Shown here: positions 51,278 to 63,500 of the stretch, one piece after another
How the letters are laid out: every line of letters begins with the position of its first letter
Numbering within the stretch: position 1 is the stretch's first letter
From: Axinella damicornis
Taxonomy: Eukaryota > Porifera > Demospongiae > Axinellida > Axinellidae
NCBI GenBank assembly: GCA_963931865.1
Contig: OZ007508.1
Coordinates: 18,182,762-18,246,761 of the forward strand
DNA length: 64,000 bases
Direction: 5' to 3'
Notes under the pieces: generated by a model
The model's input: the letters and a program-made list of their open reading frames with translations, nothing else
Told to the model about the DNA's origin: nothing
Database searches by the model: none
Position numbers and translations under genes: made by a program

Positions 51278-51582
51278 GCAAGATGCTACCATCCGTGGTC
51301 TTTCTACACCATTGGTACTATACACACACACACATACACACTGCAACACTGCAGGCAAAGCTAGGCAGTGTGTCATCAGGAGAGATGGAAGCAAACTCCA
51401 GTCAGCAGCTCTCTAGTCTGTCTTCAGAACAGAGGCTAAGAGACTTGGAACTAGAGTTAGCACAAACTAAACTAGCGCTAGTTGAATCTCAGTGTAAGAA
51501 CCAGGAACTTGAACACAAGGTTGACGAGCTGCACCTTGGACAGAGTAATGTACTAAAACGTCTGATCAGTAAGAAGAAATAG
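30483..51582 (+). CDS. RABGAP1: RABGAP1/GAPCenA homologue, Rab GTPase-activating protein, 22 exons
   Basis: Exons: 30483-31775, 33219-33263, 35135-35346, 35818-35887, 37809-37902, 38352-38427, 39169-39265, 40091-40246, 40888-41041, 41163-41314, 41944-42042, 42278-42460, 43500-43628, 44019-44162, 44903-44944, 45956-46084, 47361-47453, 48418-48528, 49062-49166, 49803-49886, 50313-50375, 51355-51582. All phases close, giving about 1252 residues. Domain order matches the family: an acidic/Ser-rich N-terminus, a PTB domain (SGVVYLGSSS to GRAFKTK), a kinesin-like middle domain (FDVTVEIHEDDGKG, ISPGKDV, NEETPK), TBC (GIPRDLRCQVW to RVALGLLK) and a C-terminal coiled coil ending LKRLISKKK. Exon 12 holds both catalytic fingers: Arg in ISWDIKRTY and Gln in GYCQG. 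The 30483 ATG has good context. The frame opens at 30372, but that part looks like a 3' splice site, so an upstream exon is possible. All introns use GT-AG except one GC-AG (donor at 49167). Confidence 0.95.
34190..34425 (-). mobile_element. tRNA-derived SINE in RABGAP1 intron 2
   Basis: The minus strand starts with a tRNA-like head containing box A (TGGCCTAGCGG) and box B (GGTTCGAATCC) around a GCT anticodon-like loop. An unrelated body follows (GAGAGATTTTCTTTCTCTCC, then GGATGTAAAGCCGTTGGTCC). The anticodon stem has a mismatch, and the variable arm is too short for tRNA-Ser. This makes it a SINE rather than a tRNA gene. Confidence 0.7.
34564..35130. repeat. Giant CCCT tract against the RABGAP1 exon 3 acceptor
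   Basis: About 570 bases of almost pure (CCCT)n with interruptions, ending 4 bases before the exon at 35135. Internal duplications (TCCCTCCCTGCCTCCCTCTC at about 34840, 34923 and 35022) show expansion in blocks. Long Pro/Leu/Ser frames across it are artefacts. Confidence 0.95.
35357..35413. repeat. (GT)n microsatellite just inside RABGAP1 intron 3
   Basis: About 28 GT repeats begin within 10 bases of the exon 3 donor. Such runs can bind CELF/TDP-43-type proteins in other animals; effect here unknown. Confidence 0.9.
36195..36295. mobile_element. 101-bp foldback MITE in RABGAP1 intron 4
   Basis: TAGTCTCGGCCCCAGACCC is opposed by GGGTCTGGGGCCGAGACTA, with further pairing over AACCAACCCCAGC. 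Flanks GTAAGAAAT and GTAAGAAAG agree at 8 of 9 positions. Confidence 0.85.
37368..37806. repeat. Giant CCCT/CCTA tract against the RABGAP1 exon 5 acceptor
   Basis: Mostly (CCCT)n with a (CCTA)n block at 37499-37530 and CCCCCT variants. It ends two bases before the acceptor AG of the exon at 37809. Confidence 0.95.
38430..39060. repeat. G-rich tandem repeats directly behind the RABGAP1 exon 6 donor
   Basis: A G/A-rich stretch with a clear unit of about 59-60 bp in 38755-39000 (AGTGAGGTGTGGGAGCGGGG, then GAGGGTGGGGAATGAGCAGG). Many runs of three or four Gs make G-quadruplex formation plausible in RNA. It is complementary in type to the C/T tracts before neighbouring exons. Confidence 0.9.
39302..39349. 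mobile_element. 48-bp palindromic MITE
   Basis: TAGCCTCGTTCCCAGGCCCG is opposed by CGGGCCTGGGAACAAGGCTA. Flanks ACTGAACCC and ACCGAACCC match at 8 of 9. It lies just ahead of the 31-bp satellite built on the same GCCTGGGAA word. Confidence 0.85.
39425..39990. repeat. Satellite of about 18 units of 31 bp
   Basis: The unit is GGCCTGGGAATGAGTTTCCC followed by TCCCCCCATGT, with occasional 30-bp or shorter variants. The core GGCCTGGGAATGAG equals the terminus of the foldback MITEs. Minus-strand Gly/His/Pro frames across it only reflect the period. Confidence 0.95.
40308..40886. repeat. C/T-rich tract against the RABGAP1 exon 9 acceptor
   Basis: Nearly 580 bases of C and T with (CCCT)n blocks and a duplicated CTACTTTCTACTTCCCCTCT segment. 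It runs into the acceptor of the exon at 40888. Confidence 0.95.
41091..41161. repeat. C-rich tract against the RABGAP1 exon 10 acceptor
   Basis: Poly-C and CCCTCC repeats immediately before the exon at 41163. Confidence 0.9.
42153..42240. repeat. C/T tract with a 30-base poly-C run before RABGAP1 exon 12
   Basis: C/T-rich DNA with about 30 consecutive Cs at 42201-42230. The exon encoding both TBC catalytic residues starts 38 bases later. Confidence 0.9.
42483..42790. repeat. GGGAGGA-type repeats behind the RABGAP1 exon 12 donor
   Basis: Tandem units of 24 bp (GGAGGGAGGATGGGAGAGAG plus TGAA), about six copies, then GGAGGGATGGGA repeats. Complementary in type to the C/T tract in front of the same exon. 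Confidence 0.9.
43277..43353. mobile_element. 77-bp foldback MITE in RABGAP1 intron 12
   Basis: TAGCCTTGTTCCCAGGCCC is opposed by AGCCTGGGAACGAGGCTA. Flanks GTTTTGTGC and GCTTTGTAC agree at 7 of 9, suggesting an older insertion. Confidence 0.75.
43870..44015. repeat. C/T-rich tract before the RABGAP1 exon 14 acceptor
   Basis: Repeats of CCCTCACTCTCCCTGC-type words and CCCCTCC running up to the acceptor at 44017-44018. Confidence 0.85.
44210..44303. mobile_element. 94-bp foldback MITE with perfect 9-bp target duplication
   Basis: TAGTCTCGGTCCCAGACCC pairs with GGGTTTGTAGCTAGACTA. The inner stem GGATCGCATCTAGTA is palindromic with its complement. Flanked by GCCTCCACC at 44201-44209 and 44304-44312. 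Confidence 0.85.
44302..44760. repeat. Three tandem copies (139 and 159 bp apart) that include a copy of the exon 14 donor
   Basis: Copies start at 44302, 44441 and 44600 with TAGCCTCCACCCAGCCTGGG and share GATCAAGACTATCTATATCC. Each ends in a diverged copy of the RABGAP1 exon 14 end and donor (CTCTGCGAGGTGGGGAC becomes CTCTGTGAGGTGGGAAC or TCTGCGAGGTGGGAAC). A poly-C run of about 25 follows at 44745-44768. Confidence 0.85.
44990..45260. repeat. Dispersed repeat, inverted relative to 24720-25305
   Basis: Shares TACGTATACCAAGCACAAGC, AATATCACGTCGTC and CACAGGCAAGCCAGCACA with the copy in PPIL1. Contains ACTCTCACGAAAGAGC and an inverted GGGTGCTCTTTC, hinting at hairpin ends. Confidence 0.7.
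46422..46881. mobile_element. 460-bp foldback element in RABGAP1 intron 16
   Basis: Ends TAGCCTCGTTCCCAGGCCG and CGGCCTGGGAACGAGACTA. The arms continue with TTTTGGGAGGGA on the left and TCCCTCCCAAAA on the right. Flanks GAGACATTA and GAGACACTA match at 8 of 9. The interior has no coding frame. Confidence 0.85.
47515..48300. repeat. Possible TTAA-type element enclosing the dispersed repeat
   Basis: CATTAACACTTTAACCGATGA at the left is loosely inverted at the right (TTATCGGTTAATGGGTTAAA). Within it, 47550-47845 is the uninterrupted copy of the repeat that is split at 10648-11231. CACCATTTGGAT words recur at 47931, 47986 and 48120. Confidence 0.5.
49232..49351 (+). tRNA. tRNA-Leu (CAA) with a 36-base intron
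   Basis: The 5' half GTCAGGGTGGCCGAGTGGTC ends ACTCAAG, with anticodon CAA at 49266-49268. The intron is at about 49270-49305. The 3' half starts TTCTGGTCC, has a long variable arm typical of Leu, box B GGTTCGAATCC, and an acceptor strand CTCTGAC closing with the 5' end (one G-T pair). A T run (ATTTTTTTTCC) directly after is a pol III terminator. It closely follows animal tRNA-Leu-CAA genes, which also carry an intron at this site. It lies inside RABGAP1 intron 19 on the same strand and is predicted functional. Confidence 0.95.
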
Positions 51583-54500
51583 TTTACTTCATGTTACCTG
51601 TGGTCATTGTACACTGTGCTGTTTGCCATGTTTATGTTTGCCATGTTGTGCGTAAGAAGTTCTCTGCAATACTTGCCTCAATCCTATACCAACTTCAGTT
51701 CACACTCCTACTTAGCAGCCCCATGTTTGGAAGTGGGGTGACAGATCTCAAAATTAGTACCCAAAATACAATAATTTTATGCTCTGGGGGACCATTTTAA
51801 TCGGACTTGGCTCAACATATATAGCTTTGGTCCCCCAGCCTGGGGTCGGGTCCCCACACCCTGACCCTTCACACGTGGAGGACTAGGGGGCAAGACAGTT
51901 AATTCCCCACTTCCAGTCTGCAGGGAACGAGCGGGAAATAATTTGTTTGGGGCGTTTTGTACGTTTATTATCTGCTAGTGCTATATATACCCTGCAAATT
52001 TACTAGTGCATGACGTCATTCATGTGAGCGCTGCACAAGTACGACAACGATATGAGATCGAGTGTGATTGTGAAGTCTGCATGCGCTTTGATCGTTCTTG
52101 CAGTGGTACTCCTGCTTGTGTACAGGAGAAGGGACACTAAAATAGCCACCAGTGCCGGCAGAGTCTCTTTGGAATCGGCAGAGAAAGGTTCGATATAATT
52201 TACATAATTTGCCATGAATGTGTTCACAAAACAGTCCCATGACTCGCCACTGCTCGCTTCGAGTGCACCAAGTAATGTATGCTCCATAGATTACTGCCTC
52301 AAGGTCAATCATGTGACTGCATTTTAAATCCCCGTAATGCGCACACACGTATACAACCCATAAAGATCCACTATCAGGTCAGTGATATCCATGTAGTACC
52401 ACTTTGTCATAGTGCAATATGTAGACTATACAGAATTAAGCCTCATGTCACATGATTGATGTTGATTTATTAAAAGATCTTTTGAAATGTATACATACGT
52501 ATGAAGGGTGGTTACATCCTATAGAGTGCATGAAACTTATCAGCAGTCACCAGACTGTTGCTTCGTGGAGGTTTTACTTCATGCATGATGGGAGGGGAGA
52601 GTTCATTACTCCTAAACATCTTTCAGTATAAACGTACAAGCAATCTGCAACTTCAGCCAGAAAAGGTATAGTGCGGTCCATGCAGCAAATTACACAACTA
52701 TAGCCATGTTCCTAGGCCTCCAGTTTTTGATCGCTTACTATAAGCGATCAAAACTGGATGTGTACAAGGTCTGTGAACGAGGCTACTACTTGCTCACAGT
52801 GTAAAATATTGTAAGCAATCAAAACTGGAGGTGTAAAAGCCTGGGAATGAGGCCAAATACTACAATCATGCATTTGTGGCCCATCAACACACCTTAGGCT
52901 TTAACTCTTTACCAACCAATGACTGCAAAAGCCATCATGAGCTCCCATAAGCCCATAAGAATTTATATGGGGAATTTAATACTAGGCGTTATACTTTTAT
53001 ACAGGGTTTTGCTTCCCTAAACTGTTTCTTATGGTTGGTAAAGAGTTAATAAGCACCACTTCCTGCTGGACTGTGAACTTGAGCTATCAGGCTGTCATAG
53101 TTACATGGTATGGATGTCTAAATCATTAGTTTACTGCCAACGGCAACTTGACGTGGGTAATCGCAGTGAGAATGAGTGTTCAGCTGATTCATGTTACAAT
53201 CTACTCAATAAATCATCTTTGAACCAAGCTTGTTATGAGCAGGAGCGCATGAGCCGCCGAAGGCGGCGAAGGAGCGTTCAACTAGTAAAGACTGTAGTAG
53301 CCCCTCACACCTTTTGGTACCACGTAAGTCAGCTAGCTCTAGTACAACTATGGCTGCACAAAGTCCAATTTGTATTTCACACCTACTTAGCTCAGTTTCA
53401 CACAAATCCTTACAACTGCGTATGTAGTGGCCTCTTGCTGTATAAGGTGAAATTTTGGAGGTGTGAAGGGCTACTACTTGTCCTAGGGCGGGCATGTGGA
53501 GTTGGACGCTCCTTCGCCGCCTTCTGCGGCTCATGCGCTCCTGTTATGAGTTAGCTCACTGTGAGTTAGCTTAATTATTTCAGACCCTACTTCCCTAAAG
53601 ATGTTCTACTGAAAGTGATCCACATTGGGTTGGTTGGGGCGATCTGGCTTGTGAGACTAACTCCCATAAACCCACACACCATTCCTAATTGTTCACTGTT
53701 TCCTTGCAGTTGTCTGTACCAGTTTCAAATGTGTCACAAATTGCTTGAGTCCAACAACTTTAATCCTCAACCAAGAGTTAGAGAGCTCACAGTATACAGC
53801 TGACCTACCGCCACCTAGCCCAAGAAGCTTGCAGTTAAAACCTACAGGACTGCCTCCACCTGAGCTCTCACAGGAAGATGTTGATGGCGTGGAGAAGTTT
53901 GTCTTCTTCATTGGCTACGCAAGAAGTGGATCAAGCATCGTTGCTAGCATGATGGACTCCCACCCGAACATGATTATCAGCCACGAATGTAAGGAGTTTC
54001 ATGAGGTGTGGTTGCAGGCACCTCAGGTGGATATTACAAAGAGTTCCCTCTTCAAGTTGCTGTACCGAAACAGCTACAAGGACTCAGCCAAGGGAGTGAG
54101 GAGTGCCTATGCAAGCAGCAGGAAAGGTTACCTCCTTGGAACTGGTTCATCGTGGCAGGGAAGATTCAGCAAATTAAGCGTAATTGGTGACAAACAAGCT
54201 GGCAGAACAACCATGTTTTATGCTACTTTTCCATCTCGGTTTGAGAAAAAGTATCACTTGCTAGTGGATGTGGTGAAGGTGCCCATCTATGTCATCCATG
54301 TTGTTCGAAATCCATTTGATATAATTGCAACTCGCCTCACTTTCTCTGAGGGTGTAGGTGCCCCCCACAAGCTACTGAATTCCTCATCCACACGTCCTGT
54401 CAGACAATACAACACTTCTGCAATTAAGCAGAAACTTGAGAGAGTTTTTGCACTTGCGAAAGCAGTGCAGGATATGATCAAGACATGCAATCTGACAGTG

Positions 54501-57500
54501 TTACATGTTCATGCTGAAGAGCTAGTCCGAGATCCAAAAGGTACCATCCGTAGTATATGTGACTTTTTAGAACTAGACTGCCCGGCAGATTATGTGCAGC
54601 AGTGCCATGATAAGGCCTTCACTTCAGTGTCTCGGACCCGGGACCTTGTTGACTGGTCTCCTAGCACGAGAAGATATGTAGAAAAGAGAATGAAGGATTT
54701 CTCATTTTTTAGTGGCTACGCTTTTCAGAACGATTTTTGGACTGAAGCATGACCACATGTGTGTATAGAATGTTTTCACTGTGAATATCTTTCAGTTTCA
54801 TGTTGTGCTGTCAAACTAGCTGTTAACCTCGCCTTTAGTAGGCCAGAGGGACTATAGTACTAGTCTTGATACTTGGACTATGTGGATCGAGTACCAACAC
54901 AAGTGCGGTGCATGGGTGTCAGCATTAAGACAGGAGTCTATACACTATGGCTGGCTAGACTAACTTCTCAGGACCAAGTTATCATAATTATACTAAACTT
55001 TCGTGAGCATACATATTTGATGCATTAATTTAATTTCTTCTTTCAATGCACCAGCTCTGTGTATATACATGTAGATTATAATTATGCTGAAGAGAAGCTG
55101 GCCGGGTGCGACTCTATGTTGAGAAGCAAACCATCCCTTTTAAGGAGACAGGGCCAGGCACCCGGTGTTCTTTGGTCTGATTATAAGTGTCTTGTCGTCT
55201 CATCATGAGATGTTTTGACTTCTTCATACCAACTCCACTCTTCGAGAACCTCTTCTTTGCACTCTAGAGTCATGCAGTCCTCAGCTCGGTTACATGGAGA
55301 ATGCAATAGCAGTGCACGAGGAGAAATAAGCTAATGGTGGTGTAATAATAAGGAGAAAAGAAAACCTCTGTATGAGCAGAGCTGTAGCGTGAATTGTGCA
55401 GGTTGCATGTAGCTATAGTCACGAAACAAAAGGACATCATGATCACATCAACTCTCTCATGTCCAAATGCATGCTGCATGTTCGTTACATGTACATACAA
55501 CTTCCTGCTAACTACACTGACAGTATGTACACTACCTCGTTCCCAGGCCTTCCGCACCTCCAGTTTTGCAAGCGATCAAAAACTGGAGGTGTAGAATTAA
55601 GGTCTGGGAACGAGGCTGATGTACACTGGGTACCATGTATTCAGGTAACAGCATGCAATTTGGACCACAATTTCATATATTGGTCATAAAAAGGTGGAGC
55701 AATATATAATGACTGCCATACTTATTTGAATTGCACAACAATCATGTAAAACTGGCATGCTCTAGTCTCGTGCCCAGACCACACCCCCTCACGTGTGGTC
55801 TGGGCACAAGACTAGGCATGCTCTACACATGTACTGTATATTCACCACAAATCTTCTGAATGCACCAAGAACTTGTCTCCGGATGAAGCCTCTGATACAG
55901 TGCTCTGGCTTGGGCTTGAAACCCCCCTTCTCCGACCATGATAAAACACTGTGACATTGCAGCTATTGCCCGCTGCAAGTTAGCAATGTACGCTGGATTA
56001 TCATTGGATGCATGCGTAAGAAAGGACTCCTCCCATGCAGAAAATGTCCATGCTCCTCTGTAGACTGCGTTGAAGACGATCATACCATGGGGTTGCAAAT
56101 GATTCACCGTGGAACCTTGGCTTCCAAACTTCCCCACATCCATGGCCAAAAAGTATTTGTCAATCTTGTGAGCTTGGTATAAATCGTCCAGAAGGTTTTG
56201 GAGTTTATTGGCGCATATGGTGATATTGAGGTGGAGATGAAGAACTACCCTCTCCACTCGAACTAAAATGGCAACGTAGGGTTGGTTGTGAAAGACACTG
56301 GAAACGTACCGCTCTGCATCCTTCATTATCACGGCACTGGGGTTAATAGATATCTCTGTCTTGTGATGTCTTATTCCGCATTCAGACAAAACAGGCAGGC
56401 GGGTCATACCAAACAATCCTCGGAACTCATTAAGCAAAATCGTTACATTCTCAGGCTTGAATTTTCCGGTGAGATCTGCTAGAAATTTGTCCACTGTAAC
56501 CGTGCCCCCAAAATCAATAAAATTGGCACATACCCTTCGAACTAGTTGAAATCCGTACTTCCTTAGGAATGTCAGGCTTCTGTTAAAGTTGTTGAAACAT
56601 TCCTTATGACACCCCAACCGATAGTCAAAGCCAGGTGAAGGTGAACGGATATGGTGAGTATCACGATACTTTATGCATCCAATGATGAGGTTTCTGGGAG
56701 CAGACTTTAAAAAGTTCGTCCAAGACGATACAGGCGGGAGTCCGAACCTTGAAGCTGCTTGTTGGTTCCATAAGTCCAAGTCAATCAAGTCTCCTAGTCG
56801 AAGTAGATTTCTTCCTGCTAACAGGTCATCAAAAGGGAAGAAAAAGAATGACCTGCGAATAAACGGCTCAACTATCCTCATCCCAAAGGAGTTTCCGAAA
56901 CACTGAAACTGTAGATAGTTACGCAAGGCTTGAGTTTGCTGCTCATAGTAGCGGAAAGCAATGAGGTAGCCAGTCACTTTATCATTCACACTGACTGCCG
57001 TGTCGACAGTAGGACGAAGCTGGGAAGTAGTATCAATACCGGGTCCACAGCTCGGTCTACTGTACTTAGCCTCATTGCCCCGGGGTTCCAACTTCACTCT
57101 CCCATTCCCGGTCACCTGCATGCTGAGTAACAACAGGAATCCAGTCAAAGTGCCTGTGAGGAGCACTCTCTCCAGTTTTCGTCCAAGCCATACCGCCATC
57201 TACAGCTAGCTCCCCGCAGAGTACCCCTTTTGTGTATACTACTCCATTGACTACGTGCATAGACAGTACAAATGAGGAGAATGCTCCTGTTATCATTTGA
57301 AGGCCTTCGGTCAAAAACGGAATTAAAACGTTTTCTAGTTTCCGGAGATATACGGACGTTGAAAAATAATTGTACCGTGAATTTAGAATACGATGATGTT
57401 TACGCACGATTGTATGAAGATACTTGCGTGATTTCTACTTGCAGCCGCTGAACGTGAGTCAATGTACGGTCGCTTAGTAGTCCGATCTCAACTTCCACCC

Positions 57501-60500
57501 GGAAGCGTTTTACTCTGCTTTTTGACCGGAGCCCTTCATTTGATTTCGTTTCATTCCAAGACTCAATAGTGTGGTATGGGAACGAGATTGAAGTGAGCCG
57601 GCTGCAATCTGCCATTAGCAGGATTGCTGCAGGAAGCAGAAAGGTGGAGAAACAGAAGGTGTTGCCACTGTTCTGAAGAAAAATTTACATATCTTAATCA
57701 AGTAGATCAACCATCGAGATTAGCTACAAAAGTCATAACTGAAACATAATTATCATGTTTAAATCATAGAACTTAGTGAGCAAACTAAGTAGGCAACATT
57801 GAAAAACTTTGCAGTAGATTGGGCTCAGGCCTCGCTGTACAAGCACAGATAATAGAGACGTAACCGTTACGTACCGTTACGTCTCTATTATCTAATGTGA
57901 GCTATAGTACATTATTATTATATACACTGCGTGTGAGGGGCTGGCTTCGGCAGACTAATTGGATTGTACTTCAATTGATTTTTGAAGTTACTTCATATCT
58001 AGTTATATAGGCCTATGCACGATCAACACTACAGTGACCCCTCTATAATTATGCCATTCAAAAATACATGGCACAGCAGAACTACAACTATCAGGACTGA
58101 CATATGTACCAATTTTGGTATGGTGTGTGATGAAGTAATTTTTGCTGAATAACACCAATCCTGGCCAAGGGTAGTCTTAGTCTGGTTTGGGAACCAGGCT
58201 CATACAAACATATGTCACCAGTCCTCAATGGGGGGCACACAGAGTGCATGAATGCAATGTGAGTCAGTTTGTGGATGAAACTTCTTGTAAAGGTTCAAGG
58301 CTTGCTCCTGAAATTGGCCTCCCCCAACCATAACCATACATTGTGATTTGGAAGCTACTGCCTTCTGTAGGTTTGCCACATACGCCACTTCATCACGAGT
58401 TGCATGCTGTTCAAAGCTCTTCTCCCATTGTTGGAAACCCCACAGCTCTTCGTACACGGCTGCGAACATCTGTTCACCGTACTGCAGCAGGTTCATCAGA
58501 GCAGCCCCTCGACTGCCAAACTTTCCAACATCCATTGCTAGAAAGTAGTTCTTTGTGTCAAGAGCTGAAGACAAGTTTTTGAGTAGCTCAACAAGTTGGT
58601 GTGTGCACACACTAATATTGTAACGTTGTTGCACCAATTTTTCAACTCTGACAAGAACACCAATGTATGGCTCATCGTGTAACACACGTCTGATGTAATT
58701 CTTCATGTCCCCCAGTATGCGGCCACTTGGAAAGACGGTGATATTAGGATCATGGTGAATTATTCCACACTCAGACAAAACCGGGAGTCGATACACTCCG
58801 TAGAACCCTCGAAACTCATTCACCAGAATGGTAACCTCACTGGGCTCGTACTTCCCAAGTAAATTTTCCATGAAGCTACCCACAGTGACTGATCCTCCAT
58901 AATCTACAAAGTTCGCACACGATCTCTGAACGAGTTCGAAACCATAATTCCCAAGAAAACGCATGCTTGTGTTAAACTTGTGGTAGCACTCCTGGGGACA
59001 CCCTGTTCTGTAGTTGAATCCAGGAGTAGGTGCTCGTACCCGAGGAGGGTGGCCCTGAGGCTTCCGATATTTGATGCAAACAACAATCACCTTTCTTGGT
59101 GCACTTTGTACAAACTTGCTCCACTTTGACATCAGAGGGTATCCAAATTCTGTTGTCGTTTGCAAATTCCAGAGGTCAGTGTCAACTACGTCTTCGATCG
59201 TCAAGTGCTCCTTACCACCAAGTAAATCATCAAAAGGGATGCCGAGCACGGATCCGATCACAAAAGGTTGAACCGTTCTCAAGCCATAAACATCTCCAAA
59301 GCACTGAAGTTGTAAGAGGCTTCGCAAAGCCATGCCTTGCTGCTCATAGTAGCGGGTTGCAAGAATGTACCCCTGAGTTTTTCCTGGTCTGCTGTTAACA
59401 CCAGGCACTGCAATTTTAGCTCTGTTAGCATGCTTACTGCAGTACACCTTACAGTTCGAACACACACTACAGTTTGAACACACACTGTTACTGAAGGGCC
59501 TGTAAACCACTGGCATTCCCCTGGTGTACAGGAGGAGCAGCGTCGCGGAGAGCGCACCGAGTACCAGGTACGACCTAATTTTCCACCATCTTGCATTTCT
59601 TACGAGCCATTTCACGAACCATTTGCATTTCGTCAACATCTTTCGATGGAAGCCAGACCTCGTTCCCAGGCCACCTGCGTGCACATATAGTCTCGTTCCC
59701 CCGGCCCAGCCTCTCCGAGCGTCTGGGAACGAGACTACTGCATGCGTGCGTGCAACGAGTCCGGGGATCGGGACCGTCGAGTCCGTCGACCGAGCACATG
59801 TATGACAGTCATGTAATTGGGTGGGGGTGGTCCAGAAGTAGGGGGACCATTGAGATATGGCATGCAGTAGTATGCATGTGTCCCTAGGATTGTCCATATC
59901 CTAGGCCTATGCAGCAGTTAGTCTCGTGCGTGGGTCAGACATTTGCAGGTCTGGCAAGCATACGTCTGGCCCACGAAACTATATGCCAGACCCTTTAATT
60001 CGCTGTGTGGAACAGGTCCAGCCATGCAAAACTAAACCAGCTACATTCATGAGTCATACAAGACTCTCCCAATAGCTGAGAATTGAGTGATAAATAATTT
60101 TTATACTACGGAATAGTATTCACTACATACGTGAGCTATTAATGTTCAAAAATCGACAGATGTGTGAAACATTTCGGTTAATATTAGTGCTCAATTCAGT
60201 GCAGCTAGAGATTTCCAGCTGATGGTATCCTTAGGAAGTCTCGTGGAAGTGCAACACAGTGGGTGGACTCAAAGTTCAACATGTACTGCCCAGCCTGAGA
60301 GGGGAGGGAGAGAGGAAGGGAGAGCAGAGGGAGAGAGGAAGGGAGGAAGGGAGAGGGGAGGAGAGGAAAGGAGGAACAAAGAGGGGAGAGGATGGAGGGA
60401 AGGAGGAAGGATCGAGGGACAGGGAGGGGGAGGGGGGAAGGAGGGAAGAAGAAAGGAGGGGAAGAAAGGAGGGGAAGAAAGAGGGAAGGAGGGGAAGGAG

Positions 60501-63500
60501 GAGGAGAAAGGGAGAGAGGAGGATGGGAGAGGGAGGAGGGGAAATGGGAGGAGGGACTCCAGTTCAACAATTCAATGTCTAGAAAGATTATGCGATAGTA
60601 TCACGAGATTACTATCGCAAGTGGAGGTTTGAGATACAGCGTTATCTACAGTTGATCACTGCTACTACTACAGTAGTATAAGTAGGTTCTTACCAAGAAC
60701 AGAAGCATCTCTGTCTTTTCTGGCTGTGCCATGTCATCTCCTAGTGGGAACAAACACAACTGGCAATGAGGCTGGGCTACCTGCAGCCTGGGAACGAGGC
60801 TGCATGGGTACATGCAGCATTGGAATGACGCTAGGGTACATGCAGCCTGGGAACGAGGCTGGGGTACACACAGTCTGGGAACGAGGCTGGGGTACACACA
60901 GTCTGGGAATGAGGCTAGGGTACACACAGTCTGGGAATGAGGCTAGGGCACATGCTCGGTATGAGGCTAGGGTACATGAGGCCCGGGAATGAGGCTAGGG
61001 TACATGCAGCCTGGGTATGAGGCTAGGGTACATGCAGCCTGGGTATGAGGCTAGGGTACATGCAGCCTGGGTATGAGGCTAGGGTACATGCAGCCCGGGA
61101 ATGAGGCTAGGGTACATGCAGCCTGGGTATGAGGCTAGGGTACATGCAGCCCGGGAATGAGGCTAGGGTACATGCAGCCTGGGAATGAGGCTAGGGTACA
61201 TGCAGCCTGGGTATGAGGCTAGGGCACATGCAGCCTGGGTATGCGGCTAGGGTACATGCAGCCTGGGTATGCGGCTAGGGTACATGTACATACCAATTGT
61301 CCATGGATAGGAGTGCCCAAACTCAGCCATATAGGACTGGAGCTTGGCCAGGCAGAGAGAATCGTTTACGCCAATACTGGAAACCAGTAAGCCTGCACAC
61401 AAAGGAGATGGTTTGAAGAACAGAATGACATTCAGGGGTGGGAGTAACAAGTTATAGGAGGAGAAATCCATGCTGTCAGGAGACGGTCGTCTCACAAGCC
61501 AGTTGCATTCTATTCTGCAGAATCGACCGCTTGGAATGAGAGCAATTTGCTCTGCAGAATGGAATGGGGCAAGACTGGAGAGAGGTGTTCATGCAGCTGC
61601 GACCAGAGTTCGTGTTCCAGTTTATTGCATATTCTACACATTTCCTCAAACTATACAGCATCCCAAGATGTTGAAGTTACCTATGTTCTTTGTGTGGATC
61701 TCGGGCTAGTGAGTAACTCCACTGACAAAAATTTACGAGCATGATCTGCAATCTGGTGATTCCTGACAATCCTACATGGGTGGGTGTGGTTTATAGTTTT
61801 CTTCCATACCAGTTCCAATTTGCTTCCTACCGGCCTGCGATCAGACCAGGGCCAAGTGATGGCTGTGCACCTACTAATACTGTGGGGGGTGGGGGCGGGG
61901 CGTGATTCAGTGTACTCACTCCTCTCCATGTCAGTTTCGGCTCTCAGCCAGCGCCACAAAAATGGAAGTGTCTTGTCATTCACGAGGTTTGGGTACCTGG
62001 GAAGGAACATTCAGGACATCCTTAACTGCACAAACCGCTCACGTGATCACAAACAATTTCTTGTTTCGCCACCCAAGATGAATTATGGTTGCCATCGTCC
62101 CTGTGGTGCTGGGACAATACTGCAACTCTGCGTACCGATTATTGTGACGTTCATATTAGTGATACCATAGTCACATGTTCTTAAATGCCTATATCCTCAC
62201 AGGAAGAAAACAGGTGCCCAATAACAAGGTGTGCATAATTACAATCATTCAATAGGAAGTGCACTCCATTTGGAATTTTTCCACTCCATAGGATCTGGAA
62301 ATGGCAGAGTTTCTGGAACAAGACTTCAGTGCGCTTATTAATGAGTAGCATAGGACAAGGGTCGAATCAGCGCCTCACAGTGATTGAATGCTTATAAGTG
62401 AGCTCAGTTTAATAGTGAGCAACTACGGTATCTGGTATATGGCACTTGCCACCGTAATCGTGATAACCATACCACACACTGTAGTTGCTTGTTTAACTTC
62501 TGATTCCAGACTGTACCTGTTTTGCAGTAGCTTGATAAGGAGAAAGTTGGCCCTGTTAGTTGTTATATCTCCGTTCCTGCAGATTGAAAATAGTCCACAT
62601 ATCAGCAACTATTCTCTCCTGTAATGAGTGTTTGTAGTAAGACGAGATAACTCACATGGACATCATCTCATCGTAGCATCTGCGAACCAGCAACACCGGG
62701 CCCTGATACCTTGAAGGGTCAGGCAGTGAGGAGGTATTAGACAACCATAGTTCAAGGGAGGCAAGAGCACATGATGACATCATTGTCATTCTGCAATGAC
62801 AATGATGTCATCATGCACTCTTGGGGGAGGTCATTCATATCGTTATAGTCCTGTACATACTCATGCAATGAACATTACCTGCATATCTGCTCCGCAACAT
62901 TCAAGTCATAAAACTCCTTCACCATACCATGAGAGAAGTCATCTGCAAGCAAATGTTCAAAAAGTCAACTGAATATATTTTATACTCAGATAGTACCCAC
63001 TGCACTGGCATAGGAATTACTTGTTTCCATGGAGATGACTGGTAAATTCCCATCTTTCTAAATACCCTAATGTTTGGCTTCCTAATCACTGACTGAGTTC
63101 AACTACAGAAGTTCAGCAATCTTACTCAATTACACTCCTGGAAGGGAAAATTGTGCTGTAATATTATACTCCCAGTAGGGAAAAAGACAGCCCACCTAAT
63201 GAAGGACGTAATCTGGGCTGAGATCTGGGACGAGGCTACCACACAATTTTTGCAAACAGGAGCAGTAATAATAACACTTCTGGCTATGGCTTGATGTCGA
63301 CAGAGAAATAATATCAGCATGCACCTAGAACATATGGAACGTACGGAGAAAGGGGTGGATTCTGGACTGGACGAGGGGGAAGATGTCATCAAATGTAGCA
63401 TCTAAAACCTGGAGAGAAATATTCTTCCAAGTGAAATGGACCACGGACGAATGAAAGTGCCACATTCATATTACACAGTTGTAGCAGGAGCTATAGGGCC